Below are positions 1 to 11,993 of a stretch of DNA of 64,000 bases, piece by piece. The notes beneath the pieces were generated by a model. The model was given only the letters and a program-made list of their open reading frames with translations, did no database searches and was not told where the DNA came from. Where the stretch lies: contig OZ038466.1 of the NCBI GenBank assembly GCA_964036295.1, forward strand, positions 6,070,501-6,134,500, read 5' to 3'. Origin of the DNA: Plumapathes pennacea. Lineage: Eukaryota; Cnidaria; Anthozoa; Antipatharia; Myriopathidae. Numbering within the stretch: the first letter of the stretch is position 1; every line of letters starts with the position of its first letter. A program made the position numbers and the translations under genes.

Positions 1-989
1 TACTTTCTTCAGATCTTGCCTTTAGCTGTGATTTTTGAACCTCAAGTCTAATGTGATACAATGAGAGTCTTGTTCTGGTATGATTTAGTTAGAGCTGGGT
101 TTTCATGCTGTCCACTTGTGACAGGACATGGAATGGTGGCACATAGCTGTGGAGAACTTGCTACCTCAAAGATTTGGCTGAGAAATGAAATCCTCAAGCC
201 TGTCATAGTGTAGTACTTATAATAAGAAAGAAAATATTCCTTAAATGTCGTGCTTTCAGTCTTGCAATTTTCAAAGCTGTAATGAGTCATACAAAGAGCA
301 CTTGTTGTACATTAAAGCTCTCTGGAGATAAAAATGAAGTGCTTTGTGACAGTGTAATGGGGTCTAACCTAGCGTTAATGAGCTGTTTTAATTATTTTCT
401 TTTTTCTTTTGACAACTTTACACATACAGCTCTTCTACATATCTCGGCCAGCATCTTTAAAATCACTCGTCACCTACGGGACTGTACAACAATACTGCAC
501 ATAACAAAGGACAATTTTTGTTGCCAGAACCAGTTGGTTTACACTGTAACATTCTACCATAGATTTACAATGCAATAGTATTGTAGTTTTCGAAAATTGA
601 GTACTGCCCCAGTAGTTTAAATGGGACAGTTTCTGAACTTGTGTTCGTTCTGGGTGTTCGCTTAATTAATCTTGAGCAGTAGAGACGGTAAATACAGTTC
701 CAAATTGCCAAGCACTAATATCTACAGCTGTCAGTGGTTTATACAAAACAACTTCTTATCTTTCCTCTGCAGCTTTTCTGAGTGTGTTATCAAAAAGATG
801 TATGATGATTGTCCCCAAATGACAGCACTTAATACCGCACCATCACAGGTCATGACATACAGTAGTGAATTTGTCTGATAAGAGAACAGCACTCGAAACA
901 ACTTAGTAATTGAGTTACCGCAGGAGCTATATTACAAGTATGGACATTCCTTCTGACTTTATTTACTAACAACTGGTGCACTTGTGCAG
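1..989. other. No gene supported
   Basis: Only short open frames lacking splice or domain support are visible here. The sequence is AT-rich and may be intron or flank of the plus-strand exon that begins at 990. Confidence 0.4.
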
Positions 990-1071
990 GTGGGAAGAGC
1001 TCCTGACTTTGCCAAGCTGGACAATCTGACAATTAAGCACAGCAAGGAACGTAAAAAAATGTGGCACATAG
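990..1071 (+). CDS. Candidate internal exon of an unrecognised plus-strand gene
   Basis: A pyrimidine-containing acceptor ending TTGTGCAG precedes an 82-base open segment that ends ATAG and is followed by the donor GTGAGC. Read from its first base it is open for 27 codons and leaves phase 1. The encoded peptide is lysine-rich towards its end (…H-S-K-E-R-K-K-M-W-H-I-G) and contains D-F-A-K-L-D-N-L. Real splice signals at both ends and an open frame are what support it; the protein family is not recognised and no neighbouring exon could be connected with confidence. It lies on the strand opposite to the small-gene array, so it would belong to the flanking gene. Confidence 0.4.
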
Positions 1072-2839
1072 GTGAGCAATCCACAGTTTTTGATCTTTAA
1101 ACGGTTTCACTTCGTCTTTTCTCCACTGACTCATTTCAGTTATGGCATTGCTTAGTTAAACGCTTTGAACATTTCGAGTCTTGTGAGGTCGACTCAGAGT
1201 TGACTTGATTATTTACTTACTGAGAACCTAATTGTGTGATAAAGATACATCGTTATTTAGTTATCATCTTAAATGTTGTGATTTTTTTGGTGGGTATACT
1301 GAATGTCTCGTGGCGGTTATTAGTTGGCCACGCGGCGTAAAAATGAAAAATACATTACGTGGAAATACATTACCTCGGTCGACATGAAGAGTTCGTATGA
1401 CTGGAATAACCGCTGTAAATCCACGAGTTTTTGTGTCAAACATTTTCTTTTATATCAGACATTCAGTTAATGTAACGTCAAACAGTGGTTGATAGTAACA
1501 CCGAAAAGTTACGTAAACCATTCCCTTTTGAACAAATGCCGACCTGTCCAAACCTTATATCATGTGGCTTTTCTAACAAACATTTACTGTGAAAAGGCGG
1601 AGGTCTCTGACGAAGATTTAACACTCAAAACTGCCACCAACGCATTCTTATGCGACAATTAGATATCCACGTCGACCTTGCGTCGTTACATTCTGTTTCA
1701 TTTTTACCGCTACAATATTTTGTCCACCATTAAACTGTCCAACAATACCGAGTATGTGTTGCATTCAGCTTCCTAAGTGAATACATGAAAACATGATCAG
1801 CGAAGGGAAATTATCAGATGATGTGAAGACTCTTTCAGTTTGATTTTGATCTGTTAGCCCGTTGTCATCAGGCGAGGCTTGGGGATTTTGGCCTTACTCA
1901 GGTCTGAGTGATTAAGTTCACCTCTAAGTTAACCTGGTGTTGGGCTCATCATGTTCGCACATTTGCGCATCGGACTAGCTGCTCCCAAAAAGTCCTCAGA
2001 TATCTACAGAAACTATGCTAAATTACGAACACTGACTTTGAAGTAAATAAACGGTTTTGAAGTGGATCTGTGATATGTCCACGTGCTGGATATTCCGTCT
2101 TACTTTGTGTAGAACAGGAACAGGTTGAATTCAGAAGAGCAGACTTGTGTCTTGGTCTGGTGGAAGAAGGCTTGAAACTTTCAGTAGGAGCCTGGCGAAT
2201 GGAAGGTCTTAATGTTCGTTGCAAAGAAACAGACAGTACAATAGTAAACTAGCAGTTGTTGGCATGTAAAAACTTCTCTGTTAATAGCAAACAAATTCTG
2301 CGTACGAAATACTTTCACCTGCCTTCAAGATTTATCAGATGATGAAGGTGTCCTATTCAACGACAGAATGAGTAAATTTTGCGTATGTTAGTTCGTTTTG
2401 CGTATGTCCACGATGCGTTATTTAATCAGTCTGTGTGAGCCTGCTGTCTCCAGCAGTCTCTGCCTCTGTTTTCGTCGCAGCTGTGCTAAAAATTATCTTG
2501 CACGTTGTCCCCTAGCCTGCAATGCAGGCGTTCCCGTTCGTTTTCAGACAAAATTCGTTTGGGAGTGGGACTGGGTCGAGAAAATGGCTGCGGAGGGGGG
2601 AGGCAGGAGGAAATGGGGATGTCACATTTACTATCTGCACCAAAAAATGTATTAGGAGTGCACTCTTCGAAAAACAGATTTTAAGGTTTCGAGATTGTCG
2701 TGGTTACTGATGAAATAATTCACGTTTGCGATGTTGCTTCTCGATGTTGTTTCGTCTACTGTGTGAGTATTTGTGGATCAGACTCCAGGAAAAGCTAGCT
2801 ACGTTAGTAATTCTACTTCTATTTACGCATCCACTGGAG
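1072..2839. other. No gene supported
   Basis: Short open frames occur, for example at 2398–2655, but none has convincing splice or domain evidence. The stretch could be intron or 3' region of the gene containing the exon at 990–1071. Confidence 0.35.
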
Positions 2840-3060
2840 CGAGTATGTTCCTGTTTCTTGTTTATTCTTTTCTTGAGTTACAAGTAATATTAACTCACCC
2901 GAATTCTTTTGTGTGGAGATGAAATGTTGCTGCTGTGGTGCTGTCATAACTTGTTATTCAATAGTAAATCGTGTTATTAAACTGAAGCACATACAACCTT
3001 TGCATTAAGGTGATTAACTGAATGTGCTTGTTCCACTTTATTTCATATCCTATGTTTATG
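2840..3060. repeat. Duplicated segment, copy 1 (partner 8330–8550)
   Basis: This stretch aligns with 8330–8550 over about 200 bases with scattered changes. On the minus strand both copies contain an ATG followed by related codons (M-T-A-P-Q-Q-Q-H here, M-T-T-P-Q-H-Q-D in the partner). In this copy the frame runs into a phase-1 splice donor (TTCGG|GTGAGT, just below 2900). That resembles a first exon of the neighbouring small-gene family, but the beta-strand motif is absent. Confidence 0.5.
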
Positions 3061-3214
3061 TAGGCTTCATGTCTTTGCTTGATAACTTAGCTTGTTACAT
3101 AATTTTGATTATACCTGATAGACGTGGATCATTGTGTCACGTAGCCTCGTTCATAATATGCAGGCTTAAAAGTTCAATTGTGGTGTTCGATCGTAGTTTC
3201 AGTGCGAAACCTCT

Positions 3215-3290
3215 TCACTTGACTCTGAGGATGACTTCCGCTCAGGGAGTCGAAACATCAGTCAACAACAACAGTCTTCCTGAAGCCAGC
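3215..3290 (+). repeat. Interspersed repeat with GACTTCC…GTCGAAAC core
   Basis: The segment with CTTGACTCTGAGGATGACTT, then GGAGTCGAAACATCAGTC, recurs almost unchanged near 38030–38090 and 50605–50665. GACTTCC and GGAGTC can pair around a short loop ahead of CGAAAC. It is a short fragment of a dispersed element; the family was not identified. Confidence 0.6.
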
Positions 3291-4886
3291 GTATTGTTCA
3301 CACTCCTGGGTTCAAACCATTTGTCAATCCTACGAATGTTACAGACACACCGACGACACAAAGTCCTCTTACCAATTAATCACAAATAAAACAATTTCTG
3401 AAAAAGTTACGAAGGCATAGTCAAAATAGTTCTCAGAGTATTCTTGAAAAAAAAAGGGAAAAATGTCTCCAGTTTGCAATAGTTAAGACAAATAAATCAC
3501 AGATTTATACACTTAAATTTCACTCTTCTGATTTACTGAGCCAACTGTCACATTTGAATGAATTGTAATATTTATGATTTTAAAGGGATAATCATTCTCA
3601 TATCAATAATCATTTAAAAAGTTTACTCAGAAAAAGGCCGTCTTGTCACTGCTGGTTAAAAAAAACAACATGCTCTTGACATATATGTTTGTCCTTTAAT
3701 GTTACAATTTGTGTTCAGTGCAATATCAGGTATGCAATAAACATAATACACGCTGTGTGTGCTGTATCACACGCAGATAAATTACAATATACTGAGCAAC
3801 CGAATCTTGCCTTCAGAGATGACTATACTCTTGTAATATCTACAAAGAAATAAAAAAAAGAACCTTTTTACTTGTATAGTTATATTTTGTTAAATTTTCG
3901 TAACATCTTTTCTGTGTGAAAATAGTCAGAATACCATACGCTTCTTTCTTTTGGAATTTATTTTTTTGCACATTCTTTGGTTGATTTTGTATTTTTTAGT
4001 ATTGTTGGTTGTAAACAGATGTAAGCAATGAGACCCTATTATTATTACTTTTATCGGGCTCTCTAATTGACTGAAACAATAATTTCCTAGAGCATTGATT
4101 TCACTTTCAGGAGCATAGGATTGGCCCTAATAATCTTAAACATCATGTTTAAGAGGTGCAAAAACGAGCACATGGCAGTGTTCTAGACAAATAATTATAT
4201 GTTTGTCAGATTTCCATGTTAGAGATACTAGTACTTCATTGGTGTGATAGGATAAGCCAGCTACTCGTACGTATTTTGTGCAATTTGACTAGGTCTCCAA
4301 ATAATTAATCATTTCATCCATTCAGTCTTCTAGGCTTTTATTCTCATTTGGTACTCGAAGTAATCTGGCACGTTTTTCGTCTGTTTAAGACGGATCTGCA
4401 GGATTGTTATCACATGATATCACCTCATGGCTATTACCAGAAATGTTGTGTCATCAGTTTCACAAACAAACTTTTTTGTGGTAATCATGGCTTTCAATTG
4501 CATCATGCACACACTGTACAAGGGAAGGGTCTCTACGGTTAGCATAAAATATCTTGCAGGGCAAGGTAAAGCTTTTTATTGGTTAAATGAGTCTTTTGGG
4601 GAGAAAGTTTTTCCTATTGCCACTCATATTTGAACAATGAACATGGAGATCCTCCATCAACATTTCGCGAGATAGTTTAGTATTTTGTATGAACACGGAG
4701 GGATTTTTCTTTTGAATGGTGACTGTTTTTTTATGCATCAGGTCTTAACCATTTCATTGGAGTCCAATTCAATTCTATTCAAGCTAAAGATCCAAACCTG
4801 GAAGCATTCAACTTGATTCTGTCCCTTCAGAAAACAGTGAACCTGTCCCGAAAAAAAGGAGCCACTCACCTTGACGTTTTTCAGCA
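3291..4886. other. No gene supported
   Basis: AT-rich sequence with short open frames (for example 4348–4633) that lack start context, splice support or recognisable motifs. It lies just downstream of member 1 of the small-gene array and may include its terminal non-coding exon. Confidence 0.4.
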
Positions 4887-5310
4887 TCACCGCACTTCAA
4901 GCACACTGTAGTCATAATGTGGTGTGAACCAGACCCCTTCAAGAAAAAAATCATGAGTTTTGTGTATTGTACGAGTTAACACTAAAAGATAATCGGCTCT
5001 TACCGCTTTCATCTCTGATGACGGCGACGCGCTCATGGTACCTTGTGAAAATGGTCACTTTGTGCTGGCCAAACGACTTGTTTTCTTCCTCGAGTCTAGC
5101 TCCATGTACAGTTGTGTCTGTAGAGAGCATATTCGGAAAGTCGTTCAAATGCCAAAATCGAGATAAGTAGACAGAAATCATGTCACGGAGATATTTCATC
5201 GTACCGTTACCATTCGTCACAATAAATATCGTTGCAGTACTTTCGTTGTTTCTCTTCATGTGTACTTCTTCAGAATACCTTCGTGGTGGTTCTCGATTTT
5301 GAAGAGCCAT
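4887..5310 (-). CDS. Small three-exon family, member 1
   Basis: Coding exons are 5310–5211, 5117–5004 and 4936–4887, joined in phase 1 and encoding 87 residues. Exon 1 starts at the first ATG and holds E-E-V-H-M-K-R and T-A-T-I-F-I-V-T-N. Exon 2 holds V-H-G-A, F-G-Q-H-K-V-T-I-F and V-I-R-D-E-S-G. Exon 3 reads G-V-W-F-T-P-H-Y-D-Y and then stops. A second donor six bases on (exon end 5205) would also keep phase 1. The stop lies 17 bases before another donor (GTCAAG|GTGAGT), so a non-coding last exon is expected. No signal peptide or membrane segment is visible, so a cytosolic all-beta protein is inferred. The function is unknown. Confidence 0.72.
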
Positions 5311-6804
5311 ATGTTTTCAAAGAAGATTACAAGCCCCTTTGAAAAGTAGATTGGTAGAAATTACTTGTCTAACTATTTTATTTTGCGCGTGTCCGTCTGC
5401 TTCCTTAATTGGAAATAGCTTTGTCATTGTCAACCAATGAGGGATTTGTTGATACCCTTCGCGTTCCGCGGGTCCAAGATGTCGTCTCCATGTGTTCGTC
5501 GTGACCAAAACGGCTGACCCTATGCCATCAGAGCTTTCACAGAAGCAGAAATATTACTCTGAGCATATATACTGTGAAGAGGTATGTCGAAATTTGAAGA
5601 TGGAACATGTTTCGGTGGAACTCCTTTCTTTGAGCCGATATTTCTAATATACAAATCGTTGAAATGTGGTTGACTCTCTTTCGTATGCCGATGACCTCGC
5701 AAGACTTTATTTTGTTATTGTGGGCATATCACATCTGAGGCTTGATCTCATGCGCTCCCCTGTACATTGATCTAATACCAGTGTATATTACCAATAATTT
5801 TCTTACGAACTGACATTTGGTCGTCGCGATTTTTGATGCGATTTTGGTGGCGATTTTCGATGCAGTTCAAAATCGCACGTGTAAACTGTCTGCGATTTCG
5901 TGGCGATTTCATGGCGAATTTCATTTATCGTTACTCTAATTTTGCTTTCCGTGATTATTAGCATCATCAGAGAGGCTGTTTACTGATCTGCCTTTGAGGG
6001 GTCAAACAGTTTATGACTTATTTTCTTGAAATGTTTTATTTCAGGGGCACTGAACACTTTCATGTTGTTACAGTCCGCTGTATCTGGTGTAAGTCTCCGT
6101 ATTGTTCGCTTATCCACTTTTACTTTGCATGCTTCATTCACTTCGTGTGTGCTCGTGTTTTGTGCGTGTGCTGTCGTGCGCATATGCACGTGCAGAACTG
6201 AAATAGTCGTGGATGGGGTCAATTGCATTGGTTTTCTTTAGTAATGAGAACTGTTGCATATAATCTTTGACACTGTAGGGCTGTCATCCTCACCAAGCCT
6301 ATCGTTCACCCTGTAAAGCAACGTTATGTTGTAAACCTATGCAATGAAAATATTTTGTCATAGTTCCCCAGTTTCAAGGACTTTAGACAGTACCCATCCT
6401 CATTCGACTGAAGTTAGGCTATACGCGATGTGTTTAAGGGGTCTTCCGCAACCTGATTTTAAATTTCATAATGTATTGTTTGTGGTCAAAAGGGTTAGTT
6501 TACGGATGTACGAACCACAGAAACATAATTCAAAAGTACCATTGCTGCGGGACAGACACCTCATCTAAAGTTATAGTAATTTAGGGTTTCTCAGGAAAGA
6601 AAAATTGTCTCTGCTTATACGAAATAGTAATGAACATTGACTGAAGGACATTTCAAGGGCTGTGCCTCGAAATTGAAACAGCAATTTTTTGTTGGCCATG
6701 GTGTAGGACTGATTGTGCTGTAGCAGTAAACATCAGAAATCTGTTTAACTATTATCAGTTCTGAAACCATGAACGTACTTTCATATTAGAGAGTCAAACT
6801 TACT
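5311..6804. other. Intergenic, with TGCGATTT-rich element at about 5820–5930
   Basis: No coding exon was found. At 5820–5930 the motif GCGATTT recurs about six times in variable spacing, in both orientations, like the end of a degraded DNA transposon. At 6120–6195 there is an alternating GT/GC-rich tract upstream of nothing obvious. Confidence 0.45.
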
Positions 6805-7246
6805 TTAGAGAGGTACTTTGTGTTGTGATGCAACCTGGTATGGCGAATTTTCTGGACTTGGGATCCACCAAAAACCTTGTAATTAAATAATTGGGTAAAG
6901 ATTTATCGAGCTCATATTAGATGCAAATAACTGCAACTTACCGTTTTGCCAGGCAACTTTCAGACCCACACCAGAATTCGTAGCTATAGTTATGTAATAG
7001 ACACCGTATTCATGAATTATTCCTACGAAACAAGCAGCTCCTCTTACTTTAATACCTGTGTGTAACAAGCAGATTGAACATAAGATGAACTTTAATCAGA
7101 GTTAAAGCGTGCGAGGTTTTAAGGCTTAAATTGACATGAAACTTACGCCCACTTGGTTTCTTGAAAATGAATATTGTTGGATTCGCTTCGGTTTTCTTTC
7201 TTATGTTGACGACTTCGTATTGCCCAGAAGGTTCGTTGTTTGACAT
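6805..7246 (-). CDS. Small three-exon family, member 2
   Basis: Exons are 7246–7147, 7055–6942 and 6875–6805, giving 94 residues with phase-1 introns of 91 and 66 bases. Exon 1 contains Y-E-V-V-N-I-R-K-K and P-T-I-F-I-F-K-K-P-S-G. Exon 2 contains V-R-G-A-A-C-F-V, E-Y-G-V-Y-Y-I-T-I and L-K-V-A-W-Q-N-G. Exon 3 begins G-F-W-W-I-P and ends V-P-L-stop, one base before a donor GTAAGT. All four splice signals are canonical GT–AG. Exon 2 lacks the usual V-x-R arginine (it reads V-A-W). The predicted product is soluble and rich in beta strands. No known family is recognised. Confidence 0.75.
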
Positions 7247-9929
7247 GTTGCTCCTCGCGTTTTCTCTTTCACTCCAAGAAATTCTACTTACCTATACTGA
7301 ACGAAAGTAACAAGAAGACTTGTTTTGTGTAAATTGATTGACAGTACAAATGCTTCTCAGACGTCACCTGGCGAATATAGATTGCGTTTACCTTTTATGG
7401 GTATTTCCGCCTTTTACGGCTGCGTTCAGTGAGTAGGAAAGGACTAATGGACCAATTAAGTGGCAGTATTTCACAATGTACTAGTAATCGATTTATCCTT
7501 GTTCTTTTTATAATGCCTTCGTATTTTAGATATTCTAAACTTTTTTTTTTCATATTTGGCAATTTTGGAGTCTTGAAACCCAGATTACCGTAATCTTAGC
7601 GTTTGTCATTCGCCAAGCTTGTCACTCAGTAATTTTAAATCCCATGAGATAGTGCATTTCGATAGTTTGTTGCTTCCTAAAATATTAAGTGCTCGGTCTT
7701 TCTTTTTGTCTTATTTTCTGTCTGAAGAATTACATCTTTTGCGTTCGTTGTTTGGCTTTAGATGTTTAGGCATGTGCGGATGAAAAAGAAACATGTCGAC
7801 AACGTATTAATATGTTTGCATTTGCATGTGCGTGTAAAGTGTACCTGCGTGTCTCTTTAAATGCGCGCGCGGACGTGCACACTGCGTGAGATCTTATCCT
7901 GTTTAGCACAAATGCGCGGCGTGGTTACACGCACTTTCCCAGTAAAACAAAAGAAAGTCGCGTCGCGTCCTTTGAACGCGCTACCAAGGACATGCTTATT
8001 GCAGTTGTATTGCTTTTACAGAATGTGTGGTAGCAATGCACACGCAGCACATTAATGTCCAGACTCTTTTTTGAGATTCTGTTTGCAGAAACTTTGTATT
8101 AACTTCATCAGATTACATGTCTCAATTAATACTCTTCACTGCCAAATGACTCCGCTCGCCGATAAAGTTTTTGTAACTGTTATTATCCTATCAATTCATA
8201 GTATCAAGGTTGCCAAGGTTTTGATAAAATATTCCACGTAATTTGAGGCTGCATCTCAACATTTTCTTGTTACTGTATGTCTGTGCATCAGAATAGTAAC
8301 TTTAGTAACTCTATTTATATTCACTCGAGCGTGTTCCTGTTTCTTGATCACTCCTATTATATTTTCGGTAAGAGTTACTATCTTAGCCTATCCGAATTTT
8401 TTTGAAACGAAAGGACATCCTGATGCTGTGGTGTTGTCATAACTTGTCATTTTATGATAAAGTGAACTAACTGAAGCATATACAAACTTGCATCAAGGTA
8501 GTAACTGAATTAGCTTGCTCCACTTTATTTCATATCGTCCACACCAAAACAGTACACCACATTGTAGGATTCATGTTTTACGGTATAATTTAATTTGTTA
8601 CATAATTTGCTTTTTATTATACTTGTGAAACGTTGCTCATCGTACCACATATCCTCTTAGAGTCATTTTTGTTTTGCATTTTGTAGCTTTGAAATGCGTA
8701 GTGTCTTGTGGTGGTCTGCAAAAGTGTATCTACTTGTTGAATGGTATCTGTGTTTATCAGTATGGATGCAGTCAATAATCAGTGCACACCAAGTGATATT
8801 TTAAGCGATAACGCTCAAGGTAACTCTGTCAATCGTCTGCGATTCTTGTGTTGCCAGTTTCCTACACAGAAAAACAAACAAACAAACAGCACGGATTAAA
8901 CTTTTATTTTGATACTTAAATTACATTAGACCAGGTGTAACATCCTTATGCAAAGGCCATTAGAATTCTGTGAGAGTAGACGTCTAATTCTTGTTTCTTT
9001 TGGTTGTTGCATAATCAGGAAATGTTGTATTTGATATACTTTTTTGAAGGCGGTATGACTGATTTTAGAAGTGATGTTCATGGGGTAAATAAACAACAAT
9101 ATAGCGAGACTCAACCAACAGTTTTGCCCAGTATTCCTAGCCGCCTACTTTTGCTCGTGGTGTTTTTATGTACTTGAAGTGTTGTGGAGCCAGCTAGTGC
9201 GGGATATTCTAAGCTTGCACTGTGTTTGCTGTTGGCGAATTGATCGCCTTTCGAATGGGCAACAACGAAATGAAGTGTAGTTTCTATGATTGCAATGTAA
9301 ATGGACCAGGTTATCAGTTTTTCGAACATGAGCGTACTCTTCCTGTGTACACGTAGAACTCTTATTACTGGCTCGTTTTTGCGGCGACTTGAGCAGAAGT
9401 AGAAAAGTAGAACATTATGAGCGAAAACATGAAAAAAAAAAAACACCTATGTATGGGTTCTTGTGCTTCTGTTTATGTCTATTGAAAACCAGCCTTAGGG
9501 AACATGCGCTTGTTGATAGACGAAGCGTATACATTCTAGTTTAAACTTTCGAATATTACGTACTTCTTGTTCAAGAAGCATCGATTCTTTGTCAATCAAG
9601 AATTTCAAGCGGCGGTATTTGAATCAAAATATACATCTTCCTTAAATTGAATCGGAACAAAATGCTTATACTGTGCTTTAGATATTCTACACGTTGTTAG
9701 ATATGTTTTTTAACCCTAACTCATTTTAGTGTGGTTTTTGTGGACATATCATCACGACCCCAGCAATAATATGGCGAGGAGTTATAAAGAAGACAGATAC
9801 AGCAATTCCATTAAGAATTATAAAGCTACGTTCAACTTATATTATGACATTCAAAGCAACATCGTCCACGTTTTGACGTGTTTTGAGTAATATGGATGTT
9901 ACTCACCTAATTGCAATGGCGGCGTCGTT
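7247..9929. other. Intergenic, no gene supported
   Basis: This 2.7-kb gap between members 2 and 3 holds a CG/CA-alternating patch at 7861–7900 and the duplicate of 2840–3060 at 8330–8550. A 111-codon minus-strand open frame at 9446–9111 has no motif or splice support. A lost family member could have lain here, but no exon is recognisable. Confidence 0.4.
8330..8550. repeat. Duplicated segment, copy 2 (partner 2840–3060)
   Basis: Matches 2840–3060 with substitutions and small indels, including the run ending CTCCACTTTATTTCATATC. The minus-strand start codon and following codons are retained, but the splice donor of the partner is changed here, so the frame runs on to a stop a few codons later. 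Confidence 0.5.
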
Positions 9930-10614
9930 TTATGGCATCTCAATGTAATATAGAGGACGTCCAATTTCCAGATCCCAAATGCCTGCCAACAAAATACTGC
10001 GATGAGACTTCGTATAATATATCAACTAAAGGTTGGTGTAGATATAGTACTCCACTCTGTAAACGTGGCCTAAGCTGAAGTTTAGAGCCACTTGGCCTTC
10101 GTTGGAGCAAACAGCTCAGACCACTTTTACAGAGATACGCTTACCCACGTCAAGCTAAGTTGAAATGTTATACGTTTTGTTTCTAGGCCGATACAGATTA
10201 AAACTAGTTTTCACAGATACAAGCATTCCATGTACTCTTGCTTGCGAAATTTTGAATTGAAAGGAGGCTTTACCTTGTGAGTTCCGTACGACTTTAACCG
10301 TCGAAGCTCGAACTCGATTGTCCCCGTTAATGTTTATAGTCACTACGATTTCACTGTACCCTCTTGGCTCGCGTGAATAGTATCCACCACGCGGTGGACC
10401 AGTCACAGAAATTGCTGTAAAAACAAGATAGCGACCGTTAAAGCTACTGATTTTTGTGACGGAGAAGGTGAAGGACGCCTTTCACGAAGATTAATCGTGT
10501 CTCACTTCCAGAGGGATGTTTGGTGATGGCGATGGTTTCATTGTTGTCAGTCCGTCTCAAATAAACAGTTTCGAAACGACTTCCCCTTTCCAGGTTTTGC
10601 CGCGAGTTAGACAT
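9930..10614 (-). CDS. Small three-exon family, member 3
   Basis: Exons are 10614–10506, 10414–10274 and 9982–9930, giving 100 residues. Exon 1 has F-E-T-V-Y-L-R-R-T, then E-T-I-A-I-T-K-H-P-S-G, and ends at a GTGAGA donor. Exon 2 is the longest of the array (141 bases): V-T-G-P-P-R-G-G-Y-Y replaces V-x-G-A, followed by Y-S-E-I-V-V-T-I and V-K-V-V-R-N-S-Q-G. Exon 3 reads G-I-W-D-L-E-I-G and ends E-M-P-stop, with a donor 23 bases later. Phase 1 is kept at both junctions and no frame is broken. The nine extra residues fall in the loop before the Y-S turn. The function is unknown. Confidence 0.72.
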
Positions 10615-10954
10615 GATGGTTGATAACTTTGTGTCTCCTGACGAGATTTATACAATGCACAAAGCTCTATTTCAGCGGATCCTAATTTAGCACACACGTC
10701 ATCTCTTGTTGCTTTTGATAGAGTCCCACGTGATGCTTCGTCATACCTTTTATGATTGGTAGCCGGGAGGCGATTGCGGTTCGTATTTGTTAAGGTATAG
10801 TACAGTTGTGCGGGTCCCATGTGTAACAACCGGCAGAATACAGCAATAGATTAAAGTGTTACCACCTTCCTTTTGAAGATGTGCTCAATATATTGTTGCA
10901 ACAGTATTCTGCGCAGCTGCTTGAATATGCAGTTTTCACTTTACCTGCAACAAG

Positions 10955-10982
10955 AATACGAGTACTGACAAGTACTCGTATT
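10955..10982. repeat. Perfect 12-bp inverted repeat (hairpin)
   Basis: AATACGAGTACT, a four-base loop GACA, and the exact complement AGTACTCGTATT. It lies about 340 bases upstream of member 3. It could be a cruciform, a protein-binding palindrome or the core of a small foldback element. Confidence 0.8.
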
Positions 10983-11582
10983 TTCCCTGCAAAGACAGCG
11001 AAGTTTAGACAGATCAGTGTCAGGATTGAAATGAAATCTGGAGTGTCAAATTTAATCAACGAGAAGCGAGAATGATCTAGAAGGCCTGGACGCACCAATT
11101 GGTGTTGGTGAGGGAAACCTTACATTGCTGCTCGAGTTTGTACGCTCGAAGTTAAAGTGAATTACACCAACTCTCGCCGACGACGCTTGTGAGACAGTAA
11201 AGTAATAATAAAAACCTTTCTTGTTGGATCAATATACGCGGTTTCTTTTGATTCTCCGAGCTCCCTTCAATTCTGCCATTGATGCGTCTGGGCTTTGCTA
11301 TTAAGCAGACTTTGGCTCTTTGGTTTGATGTATTGTGTTATTTGTGCGTTCATTTTAATTGCGCCACTTGTGTATCGCCCTGTCTATCAATCATTCCAAT
11401 TTTGGTCACACTGTGTGAATCGCATCTGCATAAATCTCGTGGAATGTCCACTATGACGGACAGAGCGTTCATCTTTTACTTGGAAGACGGTAACTGGTGC
11501 ATGTGATATTATACGAGTCGAGTTATAGAGGAAGGCAATTTTTGGCAATAGAGATTGTGTTATTATGTCCACACCATTTTTA

Positions 11583-11690
11583 TGTTGCTTGCGCGTGTGG
11601 GTTTTTGTGCGTGCTTGTTTGCGCGCGCGCGCGTGGGGAGCTTGCGCGTGCATGCGCGTGTATTGAAGTGACGCGCGATATGGTTACAAT
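11583..11690. promoter_or_regulatory. Alternating purine–pyrimidine (Z-DNA-prone) tract
   Basis: Contains GTTTGCGCGCGCGCGCGTGG and further GCGCGTGCATGCGCGTG steps, followed by TGAAGTGACGCGCGATATGG. Related tracts with the same TGAAGTGACG-like tail recur at 16888, 20885 and 25915. A regulatory role is inferred only from recurrence. Confidence 0.4.
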
Positions 11691-11993
11691 GCATCAAGTG
11701 ATTGACCAATGAGAGATCTCTCCCTGCTGGATTTGTGTAGTGCGCTCTAATGTCGCCATGCGTATTACGTTTTGGATAAGATTTATTGCCACATTTGATA
11801 GTTTGCAGTGATTATTAAACAATAATATCTTAAAGCAAATCGTTCTGGCCTCCAGCGAAGATTGCTTCTGTTCCACCCTTCAATCTCTACAAAGGAAAAG
11901 ATGGAACATTTACTCTAACTGATTTAGATGCACACAAGCTATGATCAATTGAGCTCATCCATAAGGACAAAGTACGTACCTCAATTCTCTACC

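Larger units (their letters stand above)
10615..11993. other. Intergenic with hairpin and CG-alternating tract
   Basis: No coding exon was found between members 3 and 4. The gap contains the perfect hairpin at 10955–10982 and the GCGCGC-rich tract at 11583–11690, both listed separately. Confidence 0.45.

Noticed and set aside
11387..11712. Overlapping open frames on both strands rich in Arg/His/Ala or Cys/Val
   Set aside because: They are translations of the GC/GT alternating tract and have no start context or splice support.
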